A DNA stretch of 64,000 nt from Apricaphanius iberus (GCA_028564705.1 JAPXFQ010002738.1:1240001-1304000); one strand, 5' to 3'. Shown: positions 48,039 to 58,862, counted from the first letter of the stretch. Numbers and translations: made by a program. Notes: generated from the letters alone by a model not told the origin.

Positions 48039-48231
48039 CTTTGTTAGGATATGAATTTTTAATATACCTGAGACAACTTCCGTAAGGTTTAATCCGGGGA
48101 ATTGTTTCAGCTGGGACTGATTTCACTGCTACACACTCTTCACCTCTATGTGAAAGGTAAAGTTTTTAATTAAGTACACCTGCTAGCAGGAGCTATCGGA
48201 GTGAAGCAAATAATGCTGAGGTAGTAATCCA
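48001..48231 (+). mobile_element. Element 'P', copy B, left part
   Basis: It matches 9773-10005 (for example GTTAGGATATGAATTTTTAATATACC, TGCTAGCAGGAGCTA, AATGCTGAGG). It is interrupted at about 48232 by an insertion and resumes at 49601. Confidence 0.8.
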
Positions 48232-49545
48232 GTGGCGGCTGGTGGAATTTTCTCCAGGGGGGGGGGGCTATGACGATGGCTAGATATTAGGGTTGTCAAA
48301 CAATTATTTTAACTCAATTAATTAAGGGATTGCTGTGAATTAATTCAGACTAATTAGCATTCCTAAATATGACTAAAAAAACTACACTTTTTAGAGTAAA
48401 AGGAGAAATCCAATTACCATAGCTCTTTTTTTATAAATAGAGATTAGTAGAATTTATTTTTTAACTCCACAATCATATTCACACATTGACTACATGTTCA
48501 TACATTGACATATTGATCTTTTAGCCAGTTGCTAACACAAACTAACCAGCTAACATTTTCTGTATGTAAAGCTGTTTCTTATTAATGTTGAACAACCCTG
48601 ATCATCCTCTTAATAGGACTATCCTACAACAACAGAATGATTTCAGTCAGAGGCTTCAACAGTTTCTCTAGAACAGACTGCTACTGTAGAGGACGAAACA
48701 CTGAGCTGTCTATAGAGGTTCTGGTTCAGACTGGGATCATTCTGTTCATACTGGGAGAACCTGCCAGAGCTCCACTTAAAGCCATTCAGAATATCAGAAG
48801 ATATGGTGGAGAAAAGGCTGATATATTTCTGCTGTTCTTTATTATTTCCACACAGCTGCTGATACAGGTTTGGCTGATAATAATGTGAGGAGAGAGATGA
48901 TATGTGTGATCTCATATGAAAAATAAGAACTAATGCAAGGTAGAAATAATCAAAATATATGAATAAACGTAATATTTGTATATCAGCAGCTGTGTTAAGT
49001 ATTGAATAAATCAAATGTAATATAGACTTAGTAATAAAATGTCACAATTTACTGTTTTCCAAAACATAAACACTCAGCAGACAAACTATCCAAGTCATCA
49101 GTATAAACAGGATTACATGCTCTTATTGTGAAGTAGCGTTGTCTAGACTATAAAGCTACTTCCGCTAATCAGTTAGCATTAATTTAAGTGAGAAAACATC
49201 ACTTTTACTGAATAATGCGCATTTGTAACGCAGCGATACCTTACTATGAAATGTACTCAAGCTATACAGCGACCCAAAATGCATAATTCAATATATAATT
49301 CTATAAATACGGCGCTTTCTACTCGCGTTATTGTCTTTCACCTGCTGTCTGATGTTAATTTGTGGCTGGTCCGGTCCCGTTTCTTTTATTTTAAGCTTTT
49401 CAGCCAGTGGTTTTCTTTCAAATGGATTTTGAAGAAGAGATTGCACGGTCTCTGTCTCGTATGCCGCCGCCAACTATGTCAACTTGTCAAGAAAGACTGG
49501 CTCCACTCGCCGGGTCTCACGGACAATTGCCAACACCAAAAAGTC
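48232..49545 (+). mobile_element. Composite insertion in element P copy B
   Basis: It begins CAGTGGCGGCTGGTGGAATTT, a hAT-like terminus, followed by a G-run and then element S copy 2 from 48288. After 49320 the sequence no longer matches S. The inserted block replaces about 230 bp of P relative to copy A. The far terminus of the CAGTGGCGG element was not identified. Confidence 0.5.
48288..49320 (+). mobile_element. Element 'S', copy 2
   Basis: It begins TAGGGTTGTCAAACAATTA. It shares with 42446-43142 the ordered words CTCATATGAAAAATAA, GCTACTTCCGCTAA, ACTATGAAATGTACT and ATAAATACGG. It contains an extra ~290-bp segment (about 48604-48895) absent from copy 1, with an 83-codon frame (48637-48888). 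That frame has no recognised domain apart from a hydrophobic C-terminal stretch, and is probably chance. Confidence 0.7.
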
Positions 49546-49553
49546 CATGTTAA
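49422..49553 (+). pseudogene. Short N-terminal-like frame, possible transposase scrap
   Basis: An ATG-started frame of 43 codons begins MDFEEEIARSLSRMPPPTM and stops where the perfect palindrome begins. It looks like the acidic, disordered start of a protein cut off by rearrangement, but I cannot assign it. It could be chance. Confidence 0.25.
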
Positions 49554-49600
49554 ATCTCCGATGGGCGCTGCTGCCAAGCGCCCATCGGAGATTTAACATG
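49546..49600. repeat. Perfect 24-bp palindrome with 7-nt loop
   Basis: Arm 49546-49569 (CATGTTAAATCTCCGATGGG..) is exactly the reverse complement of 49577-49600, with loop GCTGCCA. It lies at the junction between the inserted block and the resumed element P. Confidence 0.98.
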
Positions 49601-50055
49601 TCTTTTTTCTATTATCTAAATATTAACCCGCTAATAACCTCCTTCGGTCGCCATGTTTATTTTACTTCTTCTTTGTCAAAAATCCGTTCTGGGTCTGCAC
49701 TGTGCCCCCTAGTGGGATTCTTCACTACTACATGCAAAGCCAGTACAAGATGTAATTTGCTGCTTGCATCAACGTGAGGTTAAAAACAAGTTTACTTTCA
49801 GCCTTAGAACATCAAGAATGTCTACTAGAATCATAATCATTTTAATTATTTTCATATCATTCATCTGTGTCTGGAAAAAACAGCATGATGCAGTCCATAT
49901 GGCAGTAAAATGGGCTGTTTAAAGCACATTTTTATATTGTTCATTCTTATAAGATAATGTGGATATGAACGGGCTTGTATGGAAAAAAAATACCCCTAAA
50001 TACCATAATACCGTTATGTTTTTAAATAAATACAGTGGTATGAACATGCCATTTC
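49601..50055 (+). mobile_element. Element 'P', copy B, right part
   Basis: It matches 10232-10680 block for block (TAACCCGCTAATAA, CCCCCTAGTGGGATTCTTCA, CATGATGCAGTCCATATGGC). The expected CCCAGCCCTAG end is missing. The copy stops shortly before the piggyBac terminus at 50072. Confidence 0.8.
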
Positions 50056-50071
50056 TCACGCTGATAAATGA

Positions 50072-50506
50072 TTAACCCTCTTGGCGCCACAGTGTTTTCT
50101 CGACAAGATGCAGCACTGAATAAAATGGCCGATTGTGTCAAATAGGTTGTCATATTTCATTCAAACTCCACTCCACTGGTCGGTAGACATGTCATACGTC
50201 ATCACTGACTCAAAAAAATAATCCTTTTATACAAAATTTTTGCGCTTGAGCGAATTGAATCAATTCCTGCATAGCGGATTTGGTGTGCGTCTGAGCTATT
50301 TTTAGTCGGAGCGTCAGTGTAAACATCAGCGAGTATTTACATTATATTATCGGGTAATGGCATCAGCGAAGTTAACTCGCAAGTTTACCCGTAACGAGGT
50401 GTTGGATTTTTTATTTGCAGACCCTGATTCTGAAGGGGAATATCTGCCTTCAGAACATGACTGTGATTCATGTTCAGGTATATTAAAAATTCATATCATA
50501 ACAAAA
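50072..50506 (+). mobile_element. 5' end of a piggyBac-like transposon
   Basis: TTAA followed by CCCTCTTGGCGCCAC (50072-50090) has the form of a piggyBac terminus (TTAA-CCC..). About 280 bp downstream an ATG opens a frame resembling the N-terminus of piggyBac-type transposases: basic, then L-D-F-L-F and an acidic S/D/E-rich stretch (VLDFLFADPDSEGEYLPSEH). The element is cut off by the inverted-repeat arm at 50507, and the catalytic domain and the other terminus are absent. Confidence 0.6.
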
Positions 50507-51679
50507 AAAACACTGGTTTTTCGGTATGAACCGGTATACCGCCGTGGACTATTCCACGCTGTAGCAAATAAATGGAGTCCGCCCATCACAGGTATGGTTA
50601 TAGTTACAGATAATGCTGCCACTGTGGGGCCCATTAAACGCTCAAAATGGCCAGAAAAAGAGAACTTTCATTTGAAACTCGACAGTCTATTCTTGTTCTT
50701 AGAAATGAAGGCTATTCCATGCGAGAAATTGAAGATGTCCTACAACGGTGTGTACTACTCCCCTCAGAGGACAGCACAAACAGGCTCTAACCAGAGTAGA
50801 AAAAGAAGTGGGAGGCCGCGTTGCACAACTGAGCAAGAAGATAAGTACATTAGAGTCTCTAGTTTGAGAAACAGACGCCTCACAGGTCCCCAACTGGCAT
50901 CTTCATTAAATAGTACCCGCAAAACACCAGTGTCAACATCTACAGTGAAGAGGCGGCTGCGGGATTCTGGGCTTCAGGGCAGAGTGGCAAAGAAAAAGCC
51001 ATATCTGAGACTGGCCAATAAAAGAAAAAGATTAAGATGGGCAAAAGAACACAGACATTGGACAGAGGAAGACTGGAAAAAAGTGCTGTGGACGGATGAA
51101 TCCAAGTTTGAGGTGTTTGGATCACAAAGAAGAACGTTTGTGAGACGCAGAACAACTGAAAAGATGCTGGAAGAATGCCTGACGCCATCTGTTAAGCATG
51201 GTGGAGGTAATGTGATGGTCTGGGGTTGCTTTGGTGCTGGTAAGGTGGGAGATTTGTACAGGGTAAAAGGGATTCTGAATAAGGAAGGCTATCACTCCAT
51301 TTTGCAACGCCATGCCATACCCAGTGGACAGCGCTTGATTGGAGCCAATTTCATCCTACAACAGGACAATGACCCAAAACACACCTCGAAATTGTGCAAG
51401 AACTATTTAGAGAAGAAGCAGGCAGCTGGTATTCTATCGGTAATGGAGTGGCCAGCGCAGTCACCAGATTTGAACCCCGTTGAGCTGTTGTGGGAGCAGC
51501 TTGACCGTATGGTACGCAAGAAGTGCCCATCCAACCAATCCAAATTGTGGGAGCTGCTTCTAGAAGCGTGGGGTGCAATTTCTCCAGATTACCTCAACAA
51601 ATTAACAGCTAGAATGCCAAAGGTCTGCAATGCTGTAATTGCTGCAAATGGAGGATTCTTTGATGAAAGCAAAGTTTGA
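50357..51679 (+). CDS. 440-codon chimeric transposon frame: piggyBac-like start + repeat arm + Tc1 transposase
   Basis: Residues 1 to about 48 come from a piggyBac-like N-terminus. Residues 51-88 are translated from the inverted-repeat arm. The rest is Tc1/mariner transposase. The Tc1's own ATG (50647, MARKRELSFETRQ) lies in another frame. A small indel near 50722-50735 moves it into this frame at about residue 124, so the start of the DNA-binding domain is scrambled. From there the protein is uninterrupted: GRPR motif 152-155, WTDESKF with D247, QQDNDPKH with D337, SPDLNPVELLW with E376. The last two are separated by 38 residues (DD38E), a spacing described for a group called Intruder, from memory. 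It ends with a normal C-terminus. The DDE catalytic domain looks intact, but the N-terminal helix-turn-helix is compromised, so activity is doubtful. No evidence bears on expression. Confidence 0.7.
   Translation: MASAKLTRKFTRNEVLDFLFADPDSEGEYLPSEHDCDSCSGILKIHIITKKTLVFRYEPVYRRGLFHAVANKWSPPITGMVIVTDNAATVGPIKRSKWPEKENFHLKLDSLFLFLEMKAIPCEKLKMSYNGVYYSPQRTAQTGSNQSRKRSGRPRCTTEQEDKYIRVSSLRNRRLTGPQLASSLNSTRKTPVSTSTVKRRLRDSGLQGRVAKKKPYLRLANKRKRLRWAKEHRHWTEEDWKKVLWTDESKFEVFGSQRRTFVRRRTTEKMLEECLTPSVKHGGGNVMVWGCFGAGKVGDLYRVKGILNKEGYHSILQRHAIPSGQRLIGANFILQQDNDPKHTSKLCKNYLEKKQAAGILSVMEWPAQSPDLNPVELLWEQLDRMVRKKCPSNQSKLWELLLEAWGAISPDYLNKLTARMPKVCNAVIAANGGFFDESKV
50507..50619 (-). repeat. Right arm of the 113-bp inverted repeat
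   Basis: It is the reverse complement of 47926-48038 with one mismatch in 113. It contributes 38 codons to the chimeric frame and separates the piggyBac-like and Tc1 parts. Confidence 0.9.
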
Positions 51680-51843
51680 TGTAAAAACAATCTTATTTCA
51701 AATAAAAATCATTATTTCTAACCTTGTCAATGTCTTGACTCTATTTTTTATTCATTTCACAACGTATGGTGGTGAATAAGTGTGACTTTTCATGGAAAAC
51801 ACAAAATTGTTTGGGTGACCCCAAACTTTTGAACGGTAGTGTA
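50620..51843 (+). mobile_element. Tc1/mariner element, DD38E type, 5'-truncated
   Basis: The right terminus GACCCCAAACTTTTGAACGGTAGTGTA (51817-51843, quoted in part) is a well-known fish Tc1 end, followed by TA. The left terminal repeat is missing. Only ~27 bases separate the inverted-repeat arm from the transposase ATG at 50647. The right non-coding part (51680-51843) is intact. With one end lost it could not be mobilised as a unit. Confidence 0.85.
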
Positions 51844-53339
51844 TATCACATAAATAATATATAGGGGCCACATAAATGGAAACAGAGTTCCTAATGTATG
51901 TAGTAAATGGAAAATCACTAGCCTACCGCTACCTGCATTCGTTTTGTTTCAGCCATTTATTAGTAATGATTTACACAGTTTGTTTACTACTTACTATTTA
52001 CCTCAGCATTCAGTATTGTGCAATATAGCATACAGAAGGTGAGGGACCTTTTGGGGAGAAAGAAGTGCTGCATTTTATAATCCAAACATGTGACTTTTCA
52101 TGAAAATTCTATAATCCAAGACGGCCACCACATCATACGACATCATAATATGCAAATTAGATGGGGGAATTTAATCCCCATATAAACTTTGGCTCATCCT
52201 TAATATTTTTCTAATTTACAGAAAGTCTTTATCTCTTATCACTTTTAAGGTATAGCCTTTTGAAATTAAGATGTAATAATGAAACGTTTCGGAAAAACAG
52301 TGAACGCCCACCACAGCTGTGTTGTGTAGGCAGTGTTGTCGCTGGCTGACGAAACTTGACGAAGACAGACCTGACCCCCCCCCAACTCCGCGCGTGCTCT
52401 ATGATTTGCTGGTGGCAAAAGGGACGGGACCCCTGCCCCGTCACAATCTCACTCCAAGCAATCTTGAAAACTTGAGAGCCCTGTGTTAAGAGAAGGGAAC
52501 TTGTAAAAAATTTACAAGATATCAAATTGCAGCTGGACATCTAAGACCTTTTAAACAAAATTTAGTTTAAAAAAATGCTGTGATATTTTAAGAAGACAAA
52601 ATAGAAAGAATATAGTTGTTTGTTTCCTTAGTACTTAGAAAGTAAGTAAATCATATTTAGTATACACCAAATGCTGCTTATCGACCACCATTAAACAGAA
52701 GTTTATTGCCTATCTTATTGTTTTAAGTGGTTTTTGTCAGAAGTTTTTAAAGTCTCAAACTTTTGCCTTTCAGCTAAGACTGGGCAGGCTGTATTTCTCT
52801 TCCGTCCTTCATGATGAAGTATCAGGCTACAGCTAGCAGCTACAGCTAGTTAGCTAACACGTTGGTAGCGCATCAGACCAGCCTTTGCTCGAACGACATA
52901 AACGGATCAGAACGAGTCTCTAAGCAGATGCACTGGCTTCAGAGGATGTCATATGAGAGAATCTTAACATTTTCAACTCCTGGATACCTAGGAGAGAAGA
53001 TTAAAAGCCGACATGTTGGGGGGGGGGAGAGAAAATCGCTCTAAAGTTGATGCAAACCATAGCAGCTAATAAGCTAACTAGCTAACAGAGGCTACTTTCT
53101 GTGTTTGTCATCAGCCACAGCGGGCTTCCCTTAAAGAAGCTCAAACATCACTGCTGTGGAAAGCAGCTTCTACTTTGTTAAATTTGCATTACACACGATT
53201 CTCTTTTTATTTAATTAAACTCTATAGTCTGGAACAGACAGATTGCCACAACTGCGTACGTGCGTTTGGGGCAGAAAGGGAGCAGATAAAGGGACAGCGA
53301 CCGTTTTAAGAGAAAAAGAAAGCTTTTAAAAAAATTAAA
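51844..53339. other. Unassigned sequence
   Basis: No gene. 52230-52560 is GC-richer, with a C run near 52376-52385 and a 103-codon minus frame without a domain. 52800-53110 has GCTAGC/TAGCTAAC words typical of old repeats, and a G run near 53020. Confidence 0.35.
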
Positions 53340-53425
53340 ATAAAGTCGATTACTACTTTTCTTTGTCGACAATTTTACTCATTGACGTTCTCGTGATGAA
53401 TCGACAAGTCGTGGCAGGATTTTTA
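53340..53425. mobile_element. hAT-like end fragment
   Basis: GTCGATTACTACTTTTCTTTG, GACAATTTTACTCATTGACG and TCGACAAGTCGTGGCAG recall the terminal part of a common fish hAT. No partner end was found. Confidence 0.4.
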
Positions 53426-55447
53426 ATTCACCGCAACATTCACCAGAAGAAAGAAGAGTGAACAGATTTTCAGCCAACAATTCCCTCATACAGTTTTGAT
53501 TTAACTACTTCTAAGTAGAATATTTGCCAGTAGATTTTTATGTAAATGAGATTCTACCTTTCCTTGGGTATTTTTAAAAAATAGGAAATATTGAATTTAG
53601 CTTTAATCATATTTGCCACCGAGAAAAAGCTAAAACTTGTCAGACGAAGATTGCAGCCTGACACAAAGTCTTGACTTAATGTTGAGTGTGTCTATTGTGA
53701 CATTGGGGGTGTGTTTACATTTGCACTGGACAGGTTTTAAGACCTTGGACAGGTCTGTGTGCTTTATTGCTTTATGGTTTTGGACGATTGAGGACGTGCA
53801 AAGGTTGGCTCCATAAAAAGGGCTTCGGTCTGAGATTTGCACCCATAATTATTGACTTCCACCTCCTCTGGGACATAATGTTCCACGCCAGCAGCGCCTG
53901 CAACTCCGTTAAAATGTTCCTCCGAGTTGTTCATTCATGATGATAAATGTTGTTTTATCACCTTTAGGTTTGTTTTTTGCATATCCGTGACGTAGTGAGT
54001 AACAATTGAAATGTTGAATTACTTGATTAGCAAACAGTTCAAACACGTTTCTGCTGTCGATCCTTCCGTTTACCTTCTATCGTGTTGGAGACCAGCTCCC
54101 TGACCCGTCCAGACCCATTCTTGTTTTGATCCCAGCTTATTGGCGTCTGTTTCTCCACCTGACCACTGGTTCTGTGAGGGATTCCTGAGTGCAGGTCCGA
54201 AGTTTGCGCACTTCTGACCTTTGTGCCACTTTACTGCTTTCACCCTTGTGAACCCAGTGCTCTGTTATAAGGAAAACGTCACATATCAGCCAAGACTTGT
54301 TGCTGGATTGCTGGGTAGGGCTCGCACTTGATTCTGCTGGTATCCCCGTTGGCAGAGAGGCTCCTGGAGCTTTCTGGACATCCTGGAGGATTCTGCACCA
54401 CAGCTAAAACTCCTACCTTGAAGTATTTGGTGATCCAAATACTTCATATGTTAAATTTGGGAAAACTCAAGCTTCTCCAACCGTGTCTTGTTAAAGTTTG
54501 TGTTAGGTACCAAGCTAAAATCTTTAAATGTTAAAGAGAATCGAGTGAATGAGAGCAACAGCAATGAAAACATTGTTGAGGTCAAAAACTTCGATTTCTC
54601 CCCCAATGGTGGTCAAGATAAGACAGATGTTCACTCCAAACAACCCAGATGTTCTCCTCTCGTCCTCGGGTGTTTTTCCTGCCCTCCCCATTCTTCTCCA
54701 TCGTTCTCCAGCAGCCATTCTCGCACGACGTTCATGATCCAGATTTTCCAACTTTGGTGTTTCAATCTCATTTTAGTGGACGAAAACATGCAGAAACGTG
54801 TAAATGTTTTCAGATAGATATAGATGATGGTAAGAAGACGCAACAGACACACCCAGAGAACAGGCGGTTTGGTTTTACAACAGTCCTTGGCCTTGTCCTT
54901 TGCAGACAGACAGGAGGAAGGTACCTTCACCCCCCTAACCTTGGCTGCTTGTGTTTCTACCCATCTGGAGGCCTCTTACTACGGCAACATACTCTGGCTA
55001 TAAAGTCGTAGCAATTCCTGTTGCCTATTTTAACTTAAGGGCGAGGTGGAAGCCAGCAAAGCAATGTTTAGATGTTTTTTGTTATCTAGGTTTTCATCAG
55101 AGATGACAGGGGTACTTTTTATTGGGGGGATAACCTCTAGGGCATTGAGAGAAGAGAAAGTACTGAGCCAGGACTACTAATATAAAAACGAGAACCGGAC
55201 CTTAACGGCAGTCAAAACATCATCATTCTTGATGTCTAGGACAGCGAGAGTGACGGGCCGAAGCACTGAGCGAGAGGTACTTTCTATGAAATGAAATGAT
55301 ATGAAAACCATGAAATCCATCGCTTCATCCATCCGACTTCTGCTTTGCTATCATGCACTACTTTTTGTTGGTCTATTATAAGACATTCGATCACAAAATG
55401 ATTGCAGTTACTGTGTGCCCGTCCAAACAATCAAATAACCTTCCGCA
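53426..55447. other. Unassigned sequence
   Basis: No splice-flanked exon is evident. Open frames at 54328-54534, 54488-54817 and 54649-55011 overlap in different frames and show no domain. There is no transposon terminus that I can pair. Confidence 0.35.
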
Positions 55448-56390
55448 CATCCATCCATCCATTCAGCCATCCATCCATCCACCCAACTATTCATCCATCC
55501 AACCATCCATCCCTCCATTCAACCATCCAACCATTCATCGAAGCAACCATCCATCCTTCCCTCCGTTCAGTTGCCATCTGTCCATCCAAACTTCTGTCCA
55601 TCCATCCATCTAACCAACCAATTCCCCAACCAACCAACCATCTTTCCATTTGTCCATCCATCCATTCAGCCATACATTCATTCATCCATCCATCCATTCA
55701 TCCACCTAACCATCCATCCATTTAGCCATCCATCCAACCATCCATCCCTCTGTCCAGTTGCCATCTATCCATCCAAACTTCTGTCCATCCATCCATCTAA
55801 CCAACCAATTCCCCAACCAACCAACCATCTGTGCGTTTGTCTGTCCATCCATCCATTCATCCATCCATTTAGCCATACATTCATTCATCCATCCATTCAT
55901 TCAACCAACCATCCATCCATTTAGCCATCCATTCATCCATGTATCCATCCAACCATCCATCCCTCTGTCCAGTTGCCATCTATCCATCCAAACTTCTGTC
56001 CATCCATCCATCTAACAAACCAATTCCCCAACCAACCAACCATCTGTGCGTTTGTCTGTCCATCCATCCATTCATCCATCCATTTAGCCATACATCCATT
56101 CATCCATCCATCCATTCAACCATCCATCCCTCCGTCCAGTTGCCATCTATCCATCCAAACTTCTGTCCATCCATCCATCTGTCCGTTTGTCCATCCATCC
56201 ATCCACTCAACTATCCATCCATCCATCCAACCATCCATCCAACAATCCATCCCTCCGTCCAGTTGCCATCTTTCCATCCAAACTTCTGTCCATCCATCCA
56301 TCTAACCAAGCAATTCCCCAACCAACCAACCAACTATCTGTCCGTTTGTCCATCCATCCATCCATCCATCCATCCATCCATCCATCCATC
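55448..56390. repeat. (CCAT)n array with higher-order structure
   Basis: Variants of CATC-CATC fill ~940 bp. Within it a longer block containing CAGTTGCCATCTATCCATCC, then ATTCCCCAACCAACCAACC, recurs at about 55569, 55757, 55971, 56137 and 56263. Several frames read [12 protein letters not shown] peptides on plus and [11 protein letters not shown] on minus, all translations of the repeat. Confidence 0.95.
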
Positions 56391-57702
56391 AATTAATTAA
56401 TTCCTAATTAATTGATATTTAATTCATACTGTAAAGTATTTTTTGCTTTTTCTGGACAACCACCAAAAAAATTGCTTAAAAGTTTAAATGGGTAAGATCT
56501 GGGGACTAGTTCCTCTGGAGAGCAGCGGTTTAGATAAAACATCTGCCTATGCTATAGAAACTATTAGTGAACTAGTGAGTTGTGGTAGACAGTTAGCTTT
56601 TTCAGTATAGTTTGACGATATATATTTTAAGTCAGACTGTGAGTTGAATATATGAAAATTGAGCTGCAATCCTTTCTTTAAAACTCACCATTTAACCAAC
56701 ATCTGCTCCTGAAAGCAAATTGATAGACAAAAAAAATGGCTGTGTTTTTTTCTGCTGTTTATTTATTCTCACCTGATCTCTTAGTTTTAGAATCTTTTTT
56801 CGCTCATATTGTTGAAAACTTTCCCTTTTAAAGTAGGAGAAAATCTGTTATTTCTGACAAGTTTTGTACAAACTACATGAGTGGTTGGTGTTAATCCAAC
56901 ACCACACCAGTCAAATGTCTTGCAGCGTTGAGTATTTACATTAGACCCTAAACTATACAGTGTATATAATGTCCTTCTTTTGTTCTGCAGAATGTACTTG
57001 GTGGCCTTCACATGGTTGTCAAGGAAACCTTTCCTTCCCACTTCACTCCTCTAGATGACAATGATGTGTAATTATTCATATTCAGGTGAAGTGCATAGTT
57101 TCCTGGCGGTTGATACTCTGACCAATATCCTGTGTTGGAAAATTATACTTTTTATTTGAATGTAAATGTGAAAATGTGTCCATACTGCTGCAAGATGTCA
57201 TTTCTGGGCTCACTCCTAAATCTTAAAAAGAATGTTGCACTGTTTTGGGTCATCTCAGTCCCTATAGATGTATAAATTACAGTACAATAGGTGGTTAACT
57301 AAGGCCCTAAGTAAAAAGGTGAGGAGCTCCGTGATTAATGGGAGGTTAGAATATCTCAGCGTATCTGACCTTAAAGAGTTATTGTGGCTTTGGAGCGCTT
57401 CGCTCCCAAGAGCCCGGTGCCGTGTCAACCACCGGTGCATGCTGCAGGAAGTCCTCCCACTGAATCTTTAGCTTACGGGTCAGGAATTGGTTCAGTCTTT
57501 TTGACTTCTGATGACTTAAAATGGAGAAATGTTCCCTGTTGTCAAAACTTTAGCTCGAGTGGCACTTTAATCCAGTCTCCAATGTGGCAACAGAGCCCGG
57601 ATCCAGCCTCCAGAACAAGATCGTAACCCCCATGAAAAGTTATCTGTCAGAGGCAAAAACCCCAAAACTAACAACGATAACCAACGCAGCAATCACACTA
57701 TT
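56391..57702. other. Unassigned spacer between the two tetranucleotide arrays
   Basis: No repeat ends. 57290-57620 is GC-balanced and has an unrecognised frame (57384-57626). No splice pair is supported. Confidence 0.35.
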
Positions 57703-58862
57703 TGGATGGATGGTTAAAATTATTGCATAGGCAGATAGATGGATGAACGGATGGATGGATGGTTAAATGGATGGATGGTTAAATGGATGGATGGGTGGAT
57801 GGATGGATGGTTAAATGGATGGATGGTTAAATGGATGGATGAACGGATGGTTGGATGGATGAGATGCTTAATATGGAGAAACAATGGATGGTTTGGAAGA
57901 ACATGATGGATGGTTAAATGGAGGATGGGTGGATGGATGGATGGTTAAATGGATAGATGGTTAAATGGATGGATGAACGGATGGTTGGATGGATGGATGG
58001 ATGCTTAAATGGATGGATGGGTGGATGAACGGATGGATGGATGGTTAAATGGATGGATGAACGGATGGATGGATGGTTAAATGGATGGATGGGTGGATGG
58101 ATGGATGGTTAAATGGATAGATGGTTAAATGGATGGATGAACGGATGGTTGGATGGATGGATGGATGCTTAAATGGATGGATGGGTGGATGAACGGATGG
58201 ATGGATGGTTAAATGGATGGATGAACGGATGGATGGATGGTTAAATGGATGGATGGGTGGATGGATGGATGGTTAAATGGATAGATGGTTAAATGGATGG
58301 ATGGATGGATGGTTAAATGGATGGATGAACGGATGGATGGGTGGTTGGATGGATGGATGGTCAAATGGATGGATGATTAAATGGATGGATGATTAAATGG
58401 ATGGATAGGTGGATGGTCAAATGGATAGATGGTTAAATGGATGGATGGTTGGATGGATGGATGGATGGTTAAATGGATGGATGAACGGATGGATGGATGG
58501 ATGGTTGGTCAAATGGATGGATGGTTAAATGGATGGATGTGTGGATGAACAGATGGATGGTTAAATGGATGGATGAACGGATGGATGGTTGGATGGATGG
58601 ATGGATGAACGGATGGATGGATGGTTAAATGGATGGATGAACAGATGGATGGATGGTTGGATGGATGGATGGATGAAAGGATGGATGGTTGGATGGATGG
58701 ATGAACGGATGGATGGATAGATGAAAGGACGGATGGTTAAATGGATGGATGAACTGATGGATGGATGGTTAAATGGATAGATGGTTAAATGGATGGATGG
58801 GTGGATGGATGGATGGTTAAATGGATGGATGAACGGATGGATGGTTAAATGGATGGATGGAT
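57703..58862. repeat. (ATGG)n array with 164-bp higher-order repeat
   Basis: It is built of GGATGGATGGTTAAATGG, GATGAACGGATGG and GATGGGTGG variants. 57961-58124 and 58125-58288 appear identical by eye, a recent tandem duplication. It is the complement-sense counterpart of the CCAT array at 55.4 kb. Confidence 0.95.

Noticed and set aside
48637..48888. 83-codon frame with a hydrophobic end
   Set aside because: It sits in an extra segment of a non-autonomous element copy that is absent from the other copy. No motif or expression signal.
54328..55011. Cluster of frames up to 120 codons
   Set aside because: Different overlapping frames on both strands without shared domain content or splice context.
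55353..56400. Overlapping open frames of 60-153 codons on both strands
   Set aside because: They are translations of the CCAT array ([12 protein letters not shown] and [11 protein letters not shown] peptides). Frames stay open because the repeat lacks stops.
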